DNA of 64,000 nucleotides from Blastopirellula marina (GTDB taxonomy: Bacteria; Planctomycetota; Planctomycetia; Pirellulales; Pirellulaceae), in assembly GCF_002967765.1 (NCBI RefSeq), contig NZ_PUHY01000004.1, positions 1 to 64,000 on the forward strand, written 5' to 3'. The first letter of the stretch is position 1. Every line of letters starts with the position of its first letter. Shown here piece by piece: positions 8,508 through 18,033 of the stretch. Under the pieces are notes generated by a model. The model was not told the origin of the DNA and did not search any database. It worked only from the letters and a program-made list of their open reading frames with translations. A program made the translations under genes and the position numbers.

Positions 8508-11500
8508 CTAGGTCGCCGCGTGCGAGGGCTGTTGGGCTGGCGGCGATTTCGCCGAACCGTTACTCATCGCCGCGACTTGAACCTCCGGGTGTTCAATGAC
8601 CGTATCCTCATCGAAGGTGCCTTCACCGTGGATATTGTCATGGAATGTGCCGGGAGCGAAGAACTCGATGAAGCTTACTTTCATCGAATATCCGACTGGC
8701 ACCAGGAACAAGACCAGGACCGTGGCAAAGATTTCTCCGAAGGCAATGCTCGTTGCCATCGGGATCAACAATTGAGCTTGCAACGAAGTTTCGGTTAGCA
8801 GTGGCGAAAGACCACCCACTGTGGTGATAGTGGTTAAAAGCACGGGACGGAAGCGACGGGTGCCAGCTTCGAGCAATGCCTGTTTTATCGGAAGTCCTTG
8901 ATGGACACGTTGATTGATGAAGTCGACCAGCACGATCGAGTCGTTCACCACGATCCCGGTCAAAGCGACCAGACCGAACATGCTGAACAGCGTGAGCGGA
9001 ATCCCCATGATCGCGTGGCCAAACACGGCCCCAATCGCACCAAAAGGAATGATCGCCAAGATCAAAAGTGGCTGAAAATATGATTTGAATTCAAAGGCGA
9101 GCAGCACGAACATTCCCAGCAAGGCGATGCCAAATCCAACGAAGAGACTGCCCAGCGATTCCTGACGTTGTTCGTTTTGCCCTTCCCAGGTTACGCTGAC
9201 GTTGGGGAATTCTTTCAGCAGTTTTGGCATAAAGTCTTGTTTTAAGCTGGCGACGATCTCTCCTTCGTTGCCGGTTTTACGGTCCAGGTCAGCAGAGATT
9301 TTGATCGAACGCTGCTGCTTCACGCGGTTGATTTCGGAATAGCTGCGAACGATATCGACTTCGGCGAGTTCCGTGATTGGACGTTCGATGCCGTCGTTCA
9401 GGCGAATGCGAAGTTCATCGAACGAAGTCAATCGATGGCGATCCTTCTGCGGATAGCGAACCATGATCTTCACTTCGTGCCGGCCACGCTGAACCCGCAT
9501 GACCTCCTGGCCATAAAATGCATTGCGGACAGTTTCCGCGAGATCGGCCGTGCTAACGCCGAGCGACTGAGCATCGGGCTTGATGCGGAATCGATATTCC
9601 CATTTGCCAGGAATCGAATCGTCAGTGATGTCCTTTAAGCCGCTGTAGGTTTCCATCTCCGCTTTTGTCTTGTCGACAGCCGCTTCCAGTTGGTCCATGT
9701 GTTCGCTATCGGCAAGTAGACGGAATTCGATCGGCGTCGCCCCGGGACCCATTGCCATGGCGCCGATGGTCAACGTTTCCGCCCCTGGTATTAGGCCGAC
9801 TTCGTTACGCCACTGGACGACGATCGCTTCACTGCTGACTTCGCGTTCTTCGGTATCTTGCAGCTCAATTTCCACACTGCCGACATGACTGCCGTTCGCT
9901 TCGTTGGCGTTGGCACCAGGAGGGCCACCACCAGAAACTTGCGAGCCGACCGTGCGGAATGAAACCTGTCCCAGACTTTCTCCTTCCGGTGACATCCGCT
10001 CGTTGACACGCCAGTAAGCATCTTCGATGTACTTGGTCCACTGCTGAGTGACCCGCTCCGGGGTTCCGTCAGGGAAGGTGATCTTTGCTTGTACCGTGTT
10101 GCCGTCGATCTCAGGCATGAATTCAAAAGGTGCCATGCCCGAGCGAACCAAGCCGACGGTCACCAAGATGACTCCGATACCGCCACCGCAGACGATCAAG
10201 CGATTATGTAGGGCCCAATGCAGACTAGGTTCGTAAATCGTGCGTACGAACCAATCGAGGAACCTCGATGTCGTGCGGCTGGCCCAATGGATGATCGGCA
10301 ACGTCCAAGTGAGAGGGAATAAAACCCAACTCATGATCGTCATCAGCATGCCGTTCTTGTGCGCCAAGTGACACGGCAGAATCGTCAAACACTCGAATAG
10401 CGAAGCAATCAAGATCGCGATGATTGCCATCGGCATCACGGCCATGAACTTGCCCATCACCCCACTGACAAACAGTAGGGGAGTGAACGCCATCACGGTG
10501 GTGGCCGTTGACGAGGCGACCGAGTTCATCACTTCTGTGGTACCGTCGATCGCCGAGTCCATCAGCGGTTTGCCCATCTGCCGGTGAGCGTAAATGTTCT
10601 CGCCCACCACAATCGCGTCGTCCACGACGATACCCAACGCCATCAGAAACCCAAACATCGAGATCATGTTCATGGTCTCGCCGGCGAAGTAGAGATAGAC
10701 GCCAGCGGCGAAGATCGAGAACGGAATCCCCATCGAAACCCACATCGCCAGTTCCAGATCGAGGAACAGGATCAGCAGCAGGAAAACGATTGCCAAACCA
10801 TAAACCGCATTTTCGATCAGCAAGTTCAGTCGGCCACGAACTTCGACGGACTGATCACTCCAAGTCATGATCTCGTAGCCAGTAGGAAGCTCGGCATTCT
10901 TCACGTATTCTTTGACCGCATCGACCATCTGCAGTAAGTCTTCGTCTGAGCTACGAGCGATGGTCAGGGCCATCGCCGGTTTGCCTAGGATGTAGGCCCG
11001 ATTGGTCGTGTCGGCTAATTCGTCGCGGACCATGCCCAAGTCGTTGACCGTCAGAACGGCCCCGTCGATCTGCGTAATCAGTGGCAACTCGCCGATCTCA
11101 ACACCGGTCGTGCGACGGTTGTTACCCCGCAACAAAACTTCCTGCGACTGCCCTCGGATCGTACCGGCAGGCAGTTCGCGGTTTTCTCGGCGGATGATCT
11201 CGGCGACACTGCCCAGGGTCAATCCGTGCGAACGGAGAGTGGCCTCGTCGATTTCGACATCAATCTGATAGTCGCGGTTGTTGATGAAGTCGACTTGTGA
11301 AACGCCTTCTAACTGCAGAAGATCGTCACGGACGTCTTCGGCGACCTGACGGAGTTCAAGCTGCGCGTCTTCCGAATCGCTTTCAGGACCAATAATACCG
11401 ACTCGCAGCACTGGGCGGCGGGTGGTGACCCGGCGCACTTCCGCATCTTCAGCTTCGGCAGGGAAGCTAGGGATTCGGTCGATTTCCGAGCGCACTTCGT

Positions 11501-11822
11501 CCAACACCCGGTCTGGATTCAGCACGGAGGATTCCAGTTCGATAACAACGCTGCCGGCACCTTCGGCCGCGACGGACGTCACCTTTTTGATGCCATCTAG
11601 CGAACGCACGGCCTCTTCGATCTTCTGGCAAATGCCTTCTTCAACTTCTTGCGGGGCAGCTCCCGGGTAGGGAACTTGAACCAGGATCATGTCCAGATCG
11701 AAGTCGGGGAACGTTTCCCGCTGCATTCCTTTCAGGCAAAGGAAGCCGACCACGATCGACGTGATCATCAAGATGTTCATGGCGGGCGTGTTCGAGATCG
11801 CCCAGCGAACGAGTCCTTGCAT
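8508..11822 (-). CDS. RND family efflux transporter permease
   Basis: A 1104-aa AcrB/MexB-like resistance-nodulation-division transporter of the inner membrane. It begins with a TM helix (MNILMITSIVVGFLCLKG) and the periplasmic porter entry FPDFDLDMILVQV. The proton-relay motif GFLMALGIVVDDAIVVGENIYA contains the paired aspartates of TM4. The second half repeats this with GIVVNDSIVLVDFINQRV in TM10. The C-terminus is a cytoplasmic tail (SAKSPPAQQPSHAAT). It starts two bases after the stop of the adaptor gene, with AAGGAG of the adaptor's last codons acting as ribosome binding site, so the pair is coupled. No outer-membrane TolC-like gene is in the window. Substrate is unknown, possibly drugs or lipids. 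Control by the divergent TetR protein is likely. Confidence 0.95.
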   Translation of the reverse strand: MQGLVRWAISNTPAMNILMITSIVVGFLCLKGMQRETFPDFDLDMILVQVPYPGAAPQEVEEGICQKIEEAVRSLDGIKKVTSVAAEGAGSVVIELESSVLNPDRVLDEVRSEIDRIPSFPAEAEDAEVRRVTTRRPVLRVGIIGPESDSEDAQLELRQVAEDVRDDLLQLEGVSQVDFINNRDYQIDVEIDEATLRSHGLTLGSVAEIIRRENRELPAGTIRGQSQEVLLRGNNRRTTGVEIGELPLITQIDGAVLTVNDLGMVRDELADTTNRAYILGKPAMALTIARSSDEDLLQMVDAVKEYVKNAELPTGYEIMTWSDQSVEVRGRLNLLIENAVYGLAIVFLLLILFLDLELAMWVSMGIPFSIFAAGVYLYFAGETMNMISMFGFLMALGIVVDDAIVVGENIYAHRQMGKPLMDSAIDGTTEVMNSVASSTATTVMAFTPLLFVSGVMGKFMAVMPMAIIAILIASLFECLTILPCHLAHKNGMLMTIMSWVLFPLTWTLPIIHWASRTTSRFLDWFVRTIYEPSLHWALHNRLIVCGGGIGVILVTVGLVRSGMAPFEFMPEIDGNTVQAKITFPDGTPERVTQQWTKYIEDAYWRVNERMSPEGESLGQVSFRTVGSQVSGGGPPGANANEANGSHVGSVEIELQDTEEREVSSEAIVVQWRNEVGLIPGAETLTIGAMAMGPGATPIEFRLLADSEHMDQLEAAVDKTKAEMETYSGLKDITDDSIPGKWEYRFRIKPDAQSLGVSTADLAETVRNAFYGQEVMRVQRGRHEVKIMVRYPQKDRHRLTSFDELRIRLNDGIERPITELAEVDIVRSYSEINRVKQQRSIKISADLDRKTGNEGEIVASLKQDFMPKLLKEFPNVSVTWEGQNEQRQESLGSLFVGFGIALLGMFVLLAFEFKSYFQPLLILAIIPFGAIGAVFGHAIMGIPLTLFSMFGLVALTGIVVNDSIVLVDFINQRVHQGLPIKQALLEAGTRRFRPVLLTTITTVGGLSPLLTETSLQAQLLIPMATSIAFGEIFATVLVLFLVPVGYSMKVSFIEFFAPGTFHDNIHGEGTFDEDTVIEHPEVQVAAMSNGSAKSPPAQQPSHAAT

Positions 11823-11824
11823 GA

Positions 11825-13201
11825 TTACTCCTTCGCCTCAACAACTTTGACTTTGGCGCCATTGAATGGCGACGTGAGAGAAGAGACCACGATGCTTTCC
11901 CCCGGCATAACGGACTGCTCGTCGGCGTAGATAATCGCCGACTTTCCTTCGGTAACGAGCACCGAAACCTGGCGACGCTGTAACTTGTCCTCTTCGACAA
12001 CCCATAGCCGGTTGCCTGGGAACAACGCGGAGACAGGAACGCGAACCAGTGGCGTGTTTAATTTCACACTGACCATTACTTGAACATACATTCCAACCAT
12101 CAACGTCGGCACATTGGTAACCGGCTCGACGCTCTCGGTGCCATCTTGTTCGTTAACGACTAGTCTTCCGACCGACATGGGATTGTCGACTTGAACACGG
12201 CAAGGAATCATGCGGGTTTGCTGATCGATCTGGCCCCCATCGTAACGCGTGAGTCGACCCGCCCAGACGAAAACATCCTTGCCCAAGCGATACCGAACTG
12301 AAACGGGTGTTTCCGGAAGTTCGTACGCGCCCAGCCGAGGCGAATCGGTCGATCCTGTGGACGATTCCCACAACCACTTCATCTGATAAGGCTGCAGGCT
12401 GCACTTGATTTCGAGCTTCGAGGTATCACGAATCGTGCACAGGGCGGTTCCCTTTTGCAGGTAACTGTCCTGCTCGAAATTGTCTTCCACGATGATACCG
12501 TCGATCGGCGACTTAACTGAAGTTCGTTCGATCTCGAGCTTCGCCGCGGCAATTTCCGACTTGATGCGAGCACAGACGCTTTCCAGGCGAGTCTTCGTGG
12601 CGCGAAGTAGATTCAACTGATCCTGGTGCGTTTGCAAGGTCGTTCGGGCAGTGATCTCGGCTTGTTTGGCGTCGTCAAGGCTGGCTTCCGTAGTTGCCTT
12701 GTTTTTGAAAAGTTTTTCAAACCGTTCGCGAGCTTTCTCCTGGATCGTGAGATTTTCCTGGGCGAGGGCGATCTGATTATTGGTCGAAGTGATTTGAACG
12801 TCGGTCTCGGTGATGTTGTTGTTGGCCTGTTGTAACTCTTCCTGCAGGCGTTCGAGTTCGAGGTCGTAGTCGCGACGATCGATCAGGGCGATCATGTTTC
12901 CCTTGTTGACGATATGACCCACGCGAAACTCGGTAGGCTTGTCCGTGACTCGACCAGCAACTTCGGCGGCGAGCTTGATCTCGCGGTAAGGGACCACCAC
13001 GCCGTCAACCTCGAATTGGATTTCCGACTCTTCCAGGGCAGCCGACTCGACGTTGACCACGCGGGTGTCGTCTGGGGGTGGCTGATCCGGCTTCGATTTT
13101 CCTTTTCCCAAGATGACAACCGCCGCCACACCGGCACCGACCAGGGCGAGCGAAAAGAGGGACTTGAGAACCAGCTCAGTAAACTGGGTGGTCTTCGCCA
13201 T
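11825..13201 (-). CDS. RND efflux periplasmic adaptor (HlyD/MFP family)
   Basis: A 458-aa membrane-fusion protein. An N-terminal membrane anchor (SLFSLALVGAGVAAVVILG) is followed by a beta-barrel strand and a lipoyl half (EIKLAAEVAGRVTD). A long coiled-coil hairpin (about residues 110-220, with ELERLQEELQQANNNI and ELNLLRATKTRLESV-like heptads) separates it from the second lipoyl half (TSVKSPIDGIIVEDNFEQD). The C-terminal part (VSALFPGNRLWVVEEDKL) is the membrane-proximal domain. It is the first gene of the efflux operon and is directly followed by the RND permease. Transcription starts divergently from the TetR gene. Confidence 0.92.
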   Translation of the reverse strand: MAKTTQFTELVLKSLFSLALVGAGVAAVVILGKGKSKPDQPPPDDTRVVNVESAALEESEIQFEVDGVVVPYREIKLAAEVAGRVTDKPTEFRVGHIVNKGNMIALIDRRDYDLELERLQEELQQANNNITETDVQITSTNNQIALAQENLTIQEKARERFEKLFKNKATTEASLDDAKQAEITARTTLQTHQDQLNLLRATKTRLESVCARIKSEIAAAKLEIERTSVKSPIDGIIVEDNFEQDSYLQKGTALCTIRDTSKLEIKCSLQPYQMKWLWESSTGSTDSPRLGAYELPETPVSVRYRLGKDVFVWAGRLTRYDGGQIDQQTRMIPCRVQVDNPMSVGRLVVNEQDGTESVEPVTNVPTLMVGMYVQVMVSVKLNTPLVRVPVSALFPGNRLWVVEEDKLQRRQVSVLVTEGKSAIIYADEQSVMPGESIVVSSLTSPFNGAKVKVVEAKE

Positions 13202-13261
13202 AGGTTGATCTCGTGATACGTAAGGAACCGATAGGGTGGAATGCGGCTTAGTCGATGCTAC

Positions 13262-13281
13262 AATTAAACACGTGTTTAATT
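13262..13281. promoter_or_regulatory. Perfect 20-bp palindrome, probable TetR operator
   Basis: AATTAAACACGTGTTTAATT reads identically on both strands with no spacer. It lies in the 131-bp gap between the adaptor start (13201, minus strand) and the TetR-type regulator start (13333, plus strand). Length, symmetry and position are those of a TetR-family operator that controls both the pump operon and the regulator itself. The palindrome is seen. Binding is inferred. Confidence 0.75.
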
Positions 13282-13332
13282 CGATAGTATCCTAAGTTTC
13301 CTAAAAAACAATCGCGATTACCGGATTTTTCC

Positions 13333-13986
13333 ATGAGTGCTCCCCCATTAGAGGCAAAGCAGCGGTTGCTAATGGCTGCGATCCAGGAATTTGCCCTGCA
13401 TGGGTACGACCATGGAACGGTCCGCCGCATTTGTGGCCGGGCCGATGTGAACGTCAACGCGGTGAAGTACTACTTCACGGATAAACGGGGCTTGTACGTC
13501 GAGGCGGTGAAGGAGGCCCATCGGTCGCGGCATCAAAAGCTGGTCTCCACTAGCTTTATTCCCCCCGGGGATGAGCCAGGACTCGATCCCGAGGTTCGGC
13601 TGAAAGCGTTTATCTACCAAATGGTTAAGATGGCGATGGACGCTCAAGATCGCTCCGACTTCCGGCATCTGCTCATCTTTCGGGAGCTGGCCAACCCCTC
13701 TGAAGCCACGCAGCACATCGTGCAGGAGTTTATCCGTCCACACTTCGAGCGGATTAACCAGATTCTGGAACAACTTCTTCCGCTTGAGACGCCCAAAGTC
13801 GACCGTCAACTGTTGGCATTCAGCACGGTCGGACAGTGCATGCACTACAAGATGGCCGGGCCCATTATCGGGATGTTAATTTCCGAAGAAGAGTATCAGC
13901 AACTCAGTGTAGAGCGGGTCGCCGATCACATTTACAGCGTGATCTTGGCCTCGATCCAGCAGAAGTCGCGAAGCGGCACTGCCTAG
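13333..13986 (+). CDS. TetR/AcrR family regulator, CerR-like
   Basis: A 217-aa regulator. The N-terminal helix-turn-helix reads QRLLMAAIQEFALHGYDHGT, then RRICGRADVNVNAVKYYFTDKRGLY. NVNAVKYYF is the recognition helix region (residues about 35-48), with Ala-Val-Lys-Tyr in place of the more common YYHF pattern, as in the CerR subgroup. The C-terminal half (RLKAFIYQMVKMAMDAQDRSDFRHLLIFRELANPS...) matches the CerR/DUF1956 ligand-binding domain. It is divergent from the RND pump, with a perfect palindrome between them, so it is the likely autoregulated repressor of that pump. The ligand is unknown. Confidence 0.9.
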   Translation: MSAPPLEAKQRLLMAAIQEFALHGYDHGTVRRICGRADVNVNAVKYYFTDKRGLYVEAVKEAHRSRHQKLVSTSFIPPGDEPGLDPEVRLKAFIYQMVKMAMDAQDRSDFRHLLIFRELANPSEATQHIVQEFIRPHFERINQILEQLLPLETPKVDRQLLAFSTVGQCMHYKMAGPIIGMLISEEEYQQLSVERVADHIYSVILASIQQKSRSGTA

Positions 13987-14030
13987 CGACTGGCACGTTT
14001 GCTAAGGCACCATTCAACGGGCGTGAACGC

Positions 14031-14459
14031 CTACCAAGACTGCGAATCTTGGATGGCTTGCTCCAGGATGGCGACTACCGTGTTGGGATCGTACGGTTTG
14101 CGAACGTAGAAGCGGGCACCGCAACGACGAACCTGCTGCACCATGTTCGCTTCGCCGCTGGCACTGAGAATGATGATCGGGATCTCGCGAGTTTGCATCG
14201 CATCGGAAAGCTGAGCACAAACGTCCAGCCCCGAAAGATCTGGCAGATTGACGTCCAGGAGAATGGCGGCGGGACGCTGTTTCATGGCCAGGCTGACACA
14301 TTCGCTACCCATATGGGTGACGACCGGGTCATAGCCGCGTTTGCGAACAAACAGCGCCAGCGACTCGCAGATATCGGGCTCGTCGTCGCAGATGAGCACT
14401 TCGCCTCGGAAGTCGAGAGTTGGGTCGGATTCCAGTTCCGGGATGGCATCGGCAATCAT
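14031..14459 (-). CDS. Single-domain response regulator (CheY-like receiver)
   Basis: A 142-aa protein with a receiver domain only. Seen: acidic pair in LICDDEPDICES (about residues 22-26), phospho-acceptor aspartate in ILLDVNLPDLSG, the conserved Ser in IIILSASGE, and the Lys of VRKPYDP. There is no DNA-binding output domain, and no histidine kinase is nearby, so its partner is unknown. Such stand-alone receivers often act in phosphorelays or bind partner proteins. It faces the TetR gene convergently and stands upstream of nothing obviously related. Confidence 0.9.
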   Translation of the reverse strand: MIADAIPELESDPTLDFRGEVLICDDEPDICESLALFVRKRGYDPVVTHMGSECVSLAMKQRPAAILLDVNLPDLSGLDVCAQLSDAMQTREIPIIILSASGEANMVQQVRRCGARFYVRKPYDPNTVVAILEQAIQDSQSW

Positions 14460-14616
14460 TTCTGGCCTCCGCTTTCTAGTCGCTTAATGCTGTGGGTTAC
14501 TCGGCGCAATTAAGCTTGCCATCCGGACGGATGTTGTCAAAAGAAAACGGTTGCGAAAAGTCAACGTGTGGTGCGAGTTGCAGCGTTAAAATCGTTAGAA
14601 GTTACGCAATGCGGAA

Positions 14617-15534
14617 TCAGCGATTCTTCCAATCGATGTTATTCAATTGGCATAACGCCAGCTCTAACGCGTGCGTTCCCAGGCGACCATGTCCTTGAGC
14701 TTTGACGGCTTGGTAAAGCTGCTCGGCCAGGGCCAAGCCAGGCATGGCGATCCCCATTTTGCGGGCTTCGGCCAGGGCGATGCCCATGTCTTTGATGAAG
14801 TGCTCGACGAAGAAGCCCGGATCGAAATTGTTGTTGATGATCCTTGGGCCGAGATTCGAGAGGTTCCAACTACCGGCCGCGCCAGAGCTGACGCTTTGCA
14901 TGACCGTCTCCAGATTCAGGCCTGCCTTGTAGCCGTACAACAACGCTTCGCAAACACCGATCATGCCGGTCGCAATCAATGTTTGATTGACCATCTTGGT
15001 ATGTTGCCCGGCGCCTGGTCCACCTTGATGGACGATCGTTTTTCCCATCGATTCCCAGCAGGGCTGAAGCGCGGAGACAATCGCTTCGTCGCCACCAATC
15101 ATGATCGAAAGCCGCGCCTCTTTCGCCCCGATATCGCCGCCAGAGACGGGAGCGTCAATCCCGTACACTCCTTTGCCCTGGGCGGTATCGGCGATCTCGA
15201 CGGCCAAGGTTGGTTCGCTGGTCGTCATGTCGACGATCACGTTTCCTTCCTTGCAGCCAGCCAGAACGCCGTCTTCCCCCAAGATTACTTCCCGCACGTC
15301 TTGCGGAAACCCAACGATCGTAAAGATCACGTCACTGGCCTCAGCGACTTCTTTCGGAGTGTTGGCCCACTGGGCACCTTTGCCGATCAGGTCGTCTGCT
15401 TTCGACTTGGTGCGGTTGTAAACCGTGGCTGAAAAGCCTTTTTCGATGAGATGTCCACACATACTGGAACCCATGACACCGGTGCCGATCCAGCCAATTT
15501 TCGTGGTACGAGGGACAATCTTAAGCGAGGCCAT
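14617..15534 (-). CDS. Beta-hydroxyacid dehydrogenase (2-hydroxy-3-oxopropionate reductase/3-hydroxyisobutyrate dehydrogenase family)
   Basis: A 305-aa NAD(P)-dependent enzyme. The Rossmann motif [13 protein letters not shown] starts near residue 12. The substrate-binding signature [19 protein letters not shown] and the catalytic lysine in [11 protein letters not shown] follow. The C-terminal helical domain includes [18 protein letters not shown]. These place it in the GarR/MmsB family. Tartronate semialdehyde reductase (GarR-like) is the best guess, but 3-hydroxyisobutyrate or succinic semialdehyde reduction cannot be excluded. It stands alone on the minus strand. Confidence 0.88.
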   Translation of the reverse strand: MASLKIVPRTTKIGWIGTGVMGSSMCGHLIEKGFSATVYNRTKSKADDLIGKGAQWANTPKEVAEASDVIFTIVGFPQDVREVILGEDGVLAGCKEGNVIVDMTTSEPTLAVEIADTAQGKGVYGIDAPVSGGDIGAKEARLSIMIGGDEAIVSALQPCWESMGKTIVHQGGPGAGQHTKMVNQTLIATGMIGVCEALLYGYKAGLNLETVMQSVSSGAAGSWNLSNLGPRIINNNFDPGFFVEHFIKDMGIALAEARKMGIAMPGLALAEQLYQAVKAQGHGRLGTHALELALCQLNNIDWKNR

Positions 15535-15656
15535 TCGAATATCTTTCCAGCAAGTTGAGGCAAATCAGCAAGCAGACCAATTGGTTCACGGGACGACAAA
15601 ACCCAGATTCCCGACTTGGCATACGAAGCAATCGTAGAGGAAACGTCGGCGAGCGA

Positions 15657-16250
15657 TTAGCTGCGGCGCGGAAGTTTGGGGCGGTTCATGATCTCGCCCA
15701 GAATGAACGCATTGCGAACCTTTTCTGGCTCGCGGAACATCGCGGCAATGGAAGCGGCCGGGCTACTGGATTCGGTCTTCTGATCCGAATCGTAGTTGTA
15801 TTTCTCTGGCTCTTCATAGCGGAATTCTTCGCCAGTGGCGGAAGTATGCGTAAACACCTCTTCCTGGTCCTGCGAGATTCCTTCCAGGTGAGTAAACGAT
15901 TGGGACTCGATCGGAGATGGTGCCAAGTGATGGTCACGCAACGTTTCCGGAGCGGTCTCAGCAACAACGAAATCATCGGAAGTGTGTGACTCGACCGATT
16001 CAGCCGGAGTTCGAGAAGGAGAACTGCCACCCCGACGACTTTGTTCCAAGAAGTCGGCGATTTCTTTTTCAAGTTCGGATTGAGGTTCTCGCCGGCGATT
16101 CCCTCCAGCGTTTCCGCGGTCGTTTTGCACGGCTTTGCCTCCCAGTAGTTGCAATAGATACGGACCGACCATGAACAGGATGACCAGCCCGATTTTGATC
16201 AGGGCTTCCAGGCCATTGGCGTCCGCGGCTATTAGATTCCAAATTCCCAC
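15657..16250 (-). CDS. Small membrane protein downstream of FloA, unknown function
   Basis: The frame extends back into the floA gene (to 16313), but a GTG at 16250 preceded by AGGA at six bases gives a cleaner 197-aa product beginning VGIWNLIAADANG. It has one hydrophobic helix (ALIKIGLVILFMVGPYLLQLL) close to the N-terminus. A long polar tail follows, rich in Glu, Ser and Arg (SELEKEIADFLEQSRRGG), with no domain I recognise. It is the last gene of the NfeD-NfeD-FloA cluster, 22 bases after floA, so a role in the same membrane-microdomain system is plausible but only inferred from position. Confidence 0.65.
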   Translation of the reverse strand: MGIWNLIAADANGLEALIKIGLVILFMVGPYLLQLLGGKAVQNDRGNAGGNRRREPQSELEKEIADFLEQSRRGGSSPSRTPAESVESHTSDDFVVAETAPETLRDHHLAPSPIESQSFTHLEGISQDQEEVFTHTSATGEEFRYEEPEKYNYDSDQKTESSSPAASIAAMFREPEKVRNAFILGEIMNRPKLPRRS

Positions 16251-16272
16251 ATTCAATCCTAGGAGATTGGGA

Positions 16273-17340
16273 CTATTTCTGGGCGGGGGTCGGTGAATTG
16301 CTGGTCTGAGCAATCGACTTTCGCATATCGGTATCGGCCTGGACGTTTCGCAGCGAGTAGTAGTCCATGATACTCAGCTGACCGGAACGGAACGCTTCAG
16401 CGATCGCTTTCGGAACGTCCGCTTCGGCGTCAACGACCATGGCCCGGGCGTTTTCGATTTCGGCCAGGTTCTCGCGTTCTTCGGCAACGGCCATCGCCCG
16501 GCGCCCCTCGGCACGGGCCCGAGCAACTTGGGTGTCGGCTTCGGCCTGGTCGGCTTGCAAGCGGGCACCGATGTTCTCGCCGACGTCGATATCTGCGATA
16601 TCGATGGAAACGATCTCGAAGGCCGTGTTGGCGTCCAATCGTCGCGACAACACCGCTTTGGAGATCAGGTCAGGATTCTCAAGCACCTGCGAGTGGGTGT
16701 CGGCTGAACCGATCGCGCTGACGATGCCTTCCCCAACGCGACCAATAATCGTTTCTTCCGTGGCACCACCAATTAATCGCTGTAAGTTGGCTCGCACGGT
16801 AACCCGCGCTTTGACCTTCAATTGAATACCGTTTTTGGCCATCGCATCCAAAGACGTTCGTTTGGCGTTGCGCGGTGGACAGTCGATAACCTTGGGGTAA
16901 ACACTCGTTTGCACAGCTTCCAACACGTCGCGACCTGCCAGGTCGATAGCCGTGGCCTCGCGGAAGGTCAGCTGAATGGTCTTCGCCTTGTTGGCGGCGA
17001 TCATCGACTTGATGACCTGCGGAACGTTGCCACCAGCTAAGTAGTGGGCTTCTAAAGCTTTCGAGGTAATACCGGATGCGTCTCCCAGGCCAGCTTGCAC
17101 GGCCATGATCTTGCCCCGCACGATCATCTTGGCGTTGACATTACGGATGGTCATCGCCATCAGATCGAACAACGTAATGCCGGCCCCGGTCCAAATCGAC
17201 TGAATCCACAGCCGGAAGAAGAACGCAATGATGCCCAGCAGCACCATCATCAACAGGGCTAAGATCAGCAGCCCGATGATCATGAGGTTTGTTCCCCAAC
17301 CTGCGGCCAACAGGGAACTTGATGCGATGAGGTTTAGCAT
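16273..17340 (-). CDS. floA: Flotillin-like protein FloA
   Basis: A 355-aa flotillin-like scaffold of functional membrane microdomains. N-terminal membrane hairpin: [24 protein letters not shown]. Then the characteristic FloA core: [62 protein letters not shown], and [38 protein letters not shown]. The C-terminal helix ([34 protein letters not shown]) is the EA-rich coiled coil used for oligomerisation. Two NfeD-family genes lie immediately upstream, the conserved partner arrangement known from Bacillus yqeZ-floA. Confidence 0.95.
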   Translation of the reverse strand: MLNLIASSSLLAAGWGTNLMIIGLLILALLMMVLLGIIAFFFRLWIQSIWTGAGITLFDLMAMTIRNVNAKMIVRGKIMAVQAGLGDASGITSKALEAHYLAGGNVPQVIKSMIAANKAKTIQLTFREATAIDLAGRDVLEAVQTSVYPKVIDCPPRNAKRTSLDAMAKNGIQLKVKARVTVRANLQRLIGGATEETIIGRVGEGIVSAIGSADTHSQVLENPDLISKAVLSRRLDANTAFEIVSIDIADIDVGENIGARLQADQAEADTQVARARAEGRRAMAVAEERENLAEIENARAMVVDAEADVPKAIAEAFRSGQLSIMDYYSLRNVQADTDMRKSIAQTSNSPTPAQK

Positions 17341-17411
17341 GGGTGTTTATCAATTTCCGCGAGATGGGTGTTCAATATCAGCCACTTGTTATGCCATTCT
17401 GACGACGAAAG

Positions 17412-17993
17412 TCAAGCAAAGGGGTCATCTTCAAAGATTTCGTCATTCAAGGAAGTAAGCGACTTGGTGGTACTTGGTTCGGCAGCTGGTTCCGGTTCCA
17501 TTTCGCTCTCGTCGACCCGGGTTACTAGGACGTGATTCCCTTCGACTTCGACGACTTCGACCAAATCCCCTTTCTCAGCGGGGGAACCGACGATGACGAC
17601 GTCGACCTGTTTGCCGTTAATTTCCGCCACGCCACCTGGCAGTAAACGGCTACGGGCGATGCCTCGTTGGCCAACTAAGGAATTTCGGGCAGCGCGTTCC
17701 TCGTCATCGGCATGCGGATCGATTGCCGAGTCAAGCAAGATCATCCGTCCGATCGGTGTATGCGGCCAGACGCGTACCGCCATGCTGATGAGGATCGGAA
17801 CGAGTATGACCGTCGCAGCCAGGAACGCGGTGCCGGTTGCCATATCGCACTTCCAATAGGCGTAAATGACCGAGCTAATCAGTGAAACAATCGAAAGAAA
17901 TCCGAGCACACCGGCAGAGGGGACAAACACCTCCAGGATCGCGAGTGCCAAGCCTGCGGCAAGCAGAACTAAGGCTAGCATGATTGGTGACAT
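17412..17993 (-). CDS. NfeD family protein, short form
   Basis: A 193-aa membrane protein started at the ATG of MSPIMLALV, which has AAGGGA six bases upstream. A longer frame to 18053 would run into the upstream gene's end. N-terminal TM segments (IMLALVLLAAGLALAILEVFVPSAGVLGFL and SVIYAYWKCDMATGTAFLAATVILVPILISMAV) are followed by a C-terminal OB-fold NfeD domain (LVGQRGIARSRLLPGGVAEINGKQVDVVIVGSPAEKGDLVEVVEVEGNHVLVTRV). NfeD proteins are partners of flotillin-like proteins, consistent with floA just downstream. Confidence 0.9.
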   Translation of the reverse strand: MSPIMLALVLLAAGLALAILEVFVPSAGVLGFLSIVSLISSVIYAYWKCDMATGTAFLAATVILVPILISMAVRVWPHTPIGRMILLDSAIDPHADDEERAARNSLVGQRGIARSRLLPGGVAEINGKQVDVVIVGSPAEKGDLVEVVEVEGNHVLVTRVDESEMEPEPAAEPSTTKSLTSLNDEIFEDDPFA

Positions 17994-18033
17994 GATCGAT
18001 CCCTTGTGGTTGCTTCGAGTCGAGAACGTTCCT

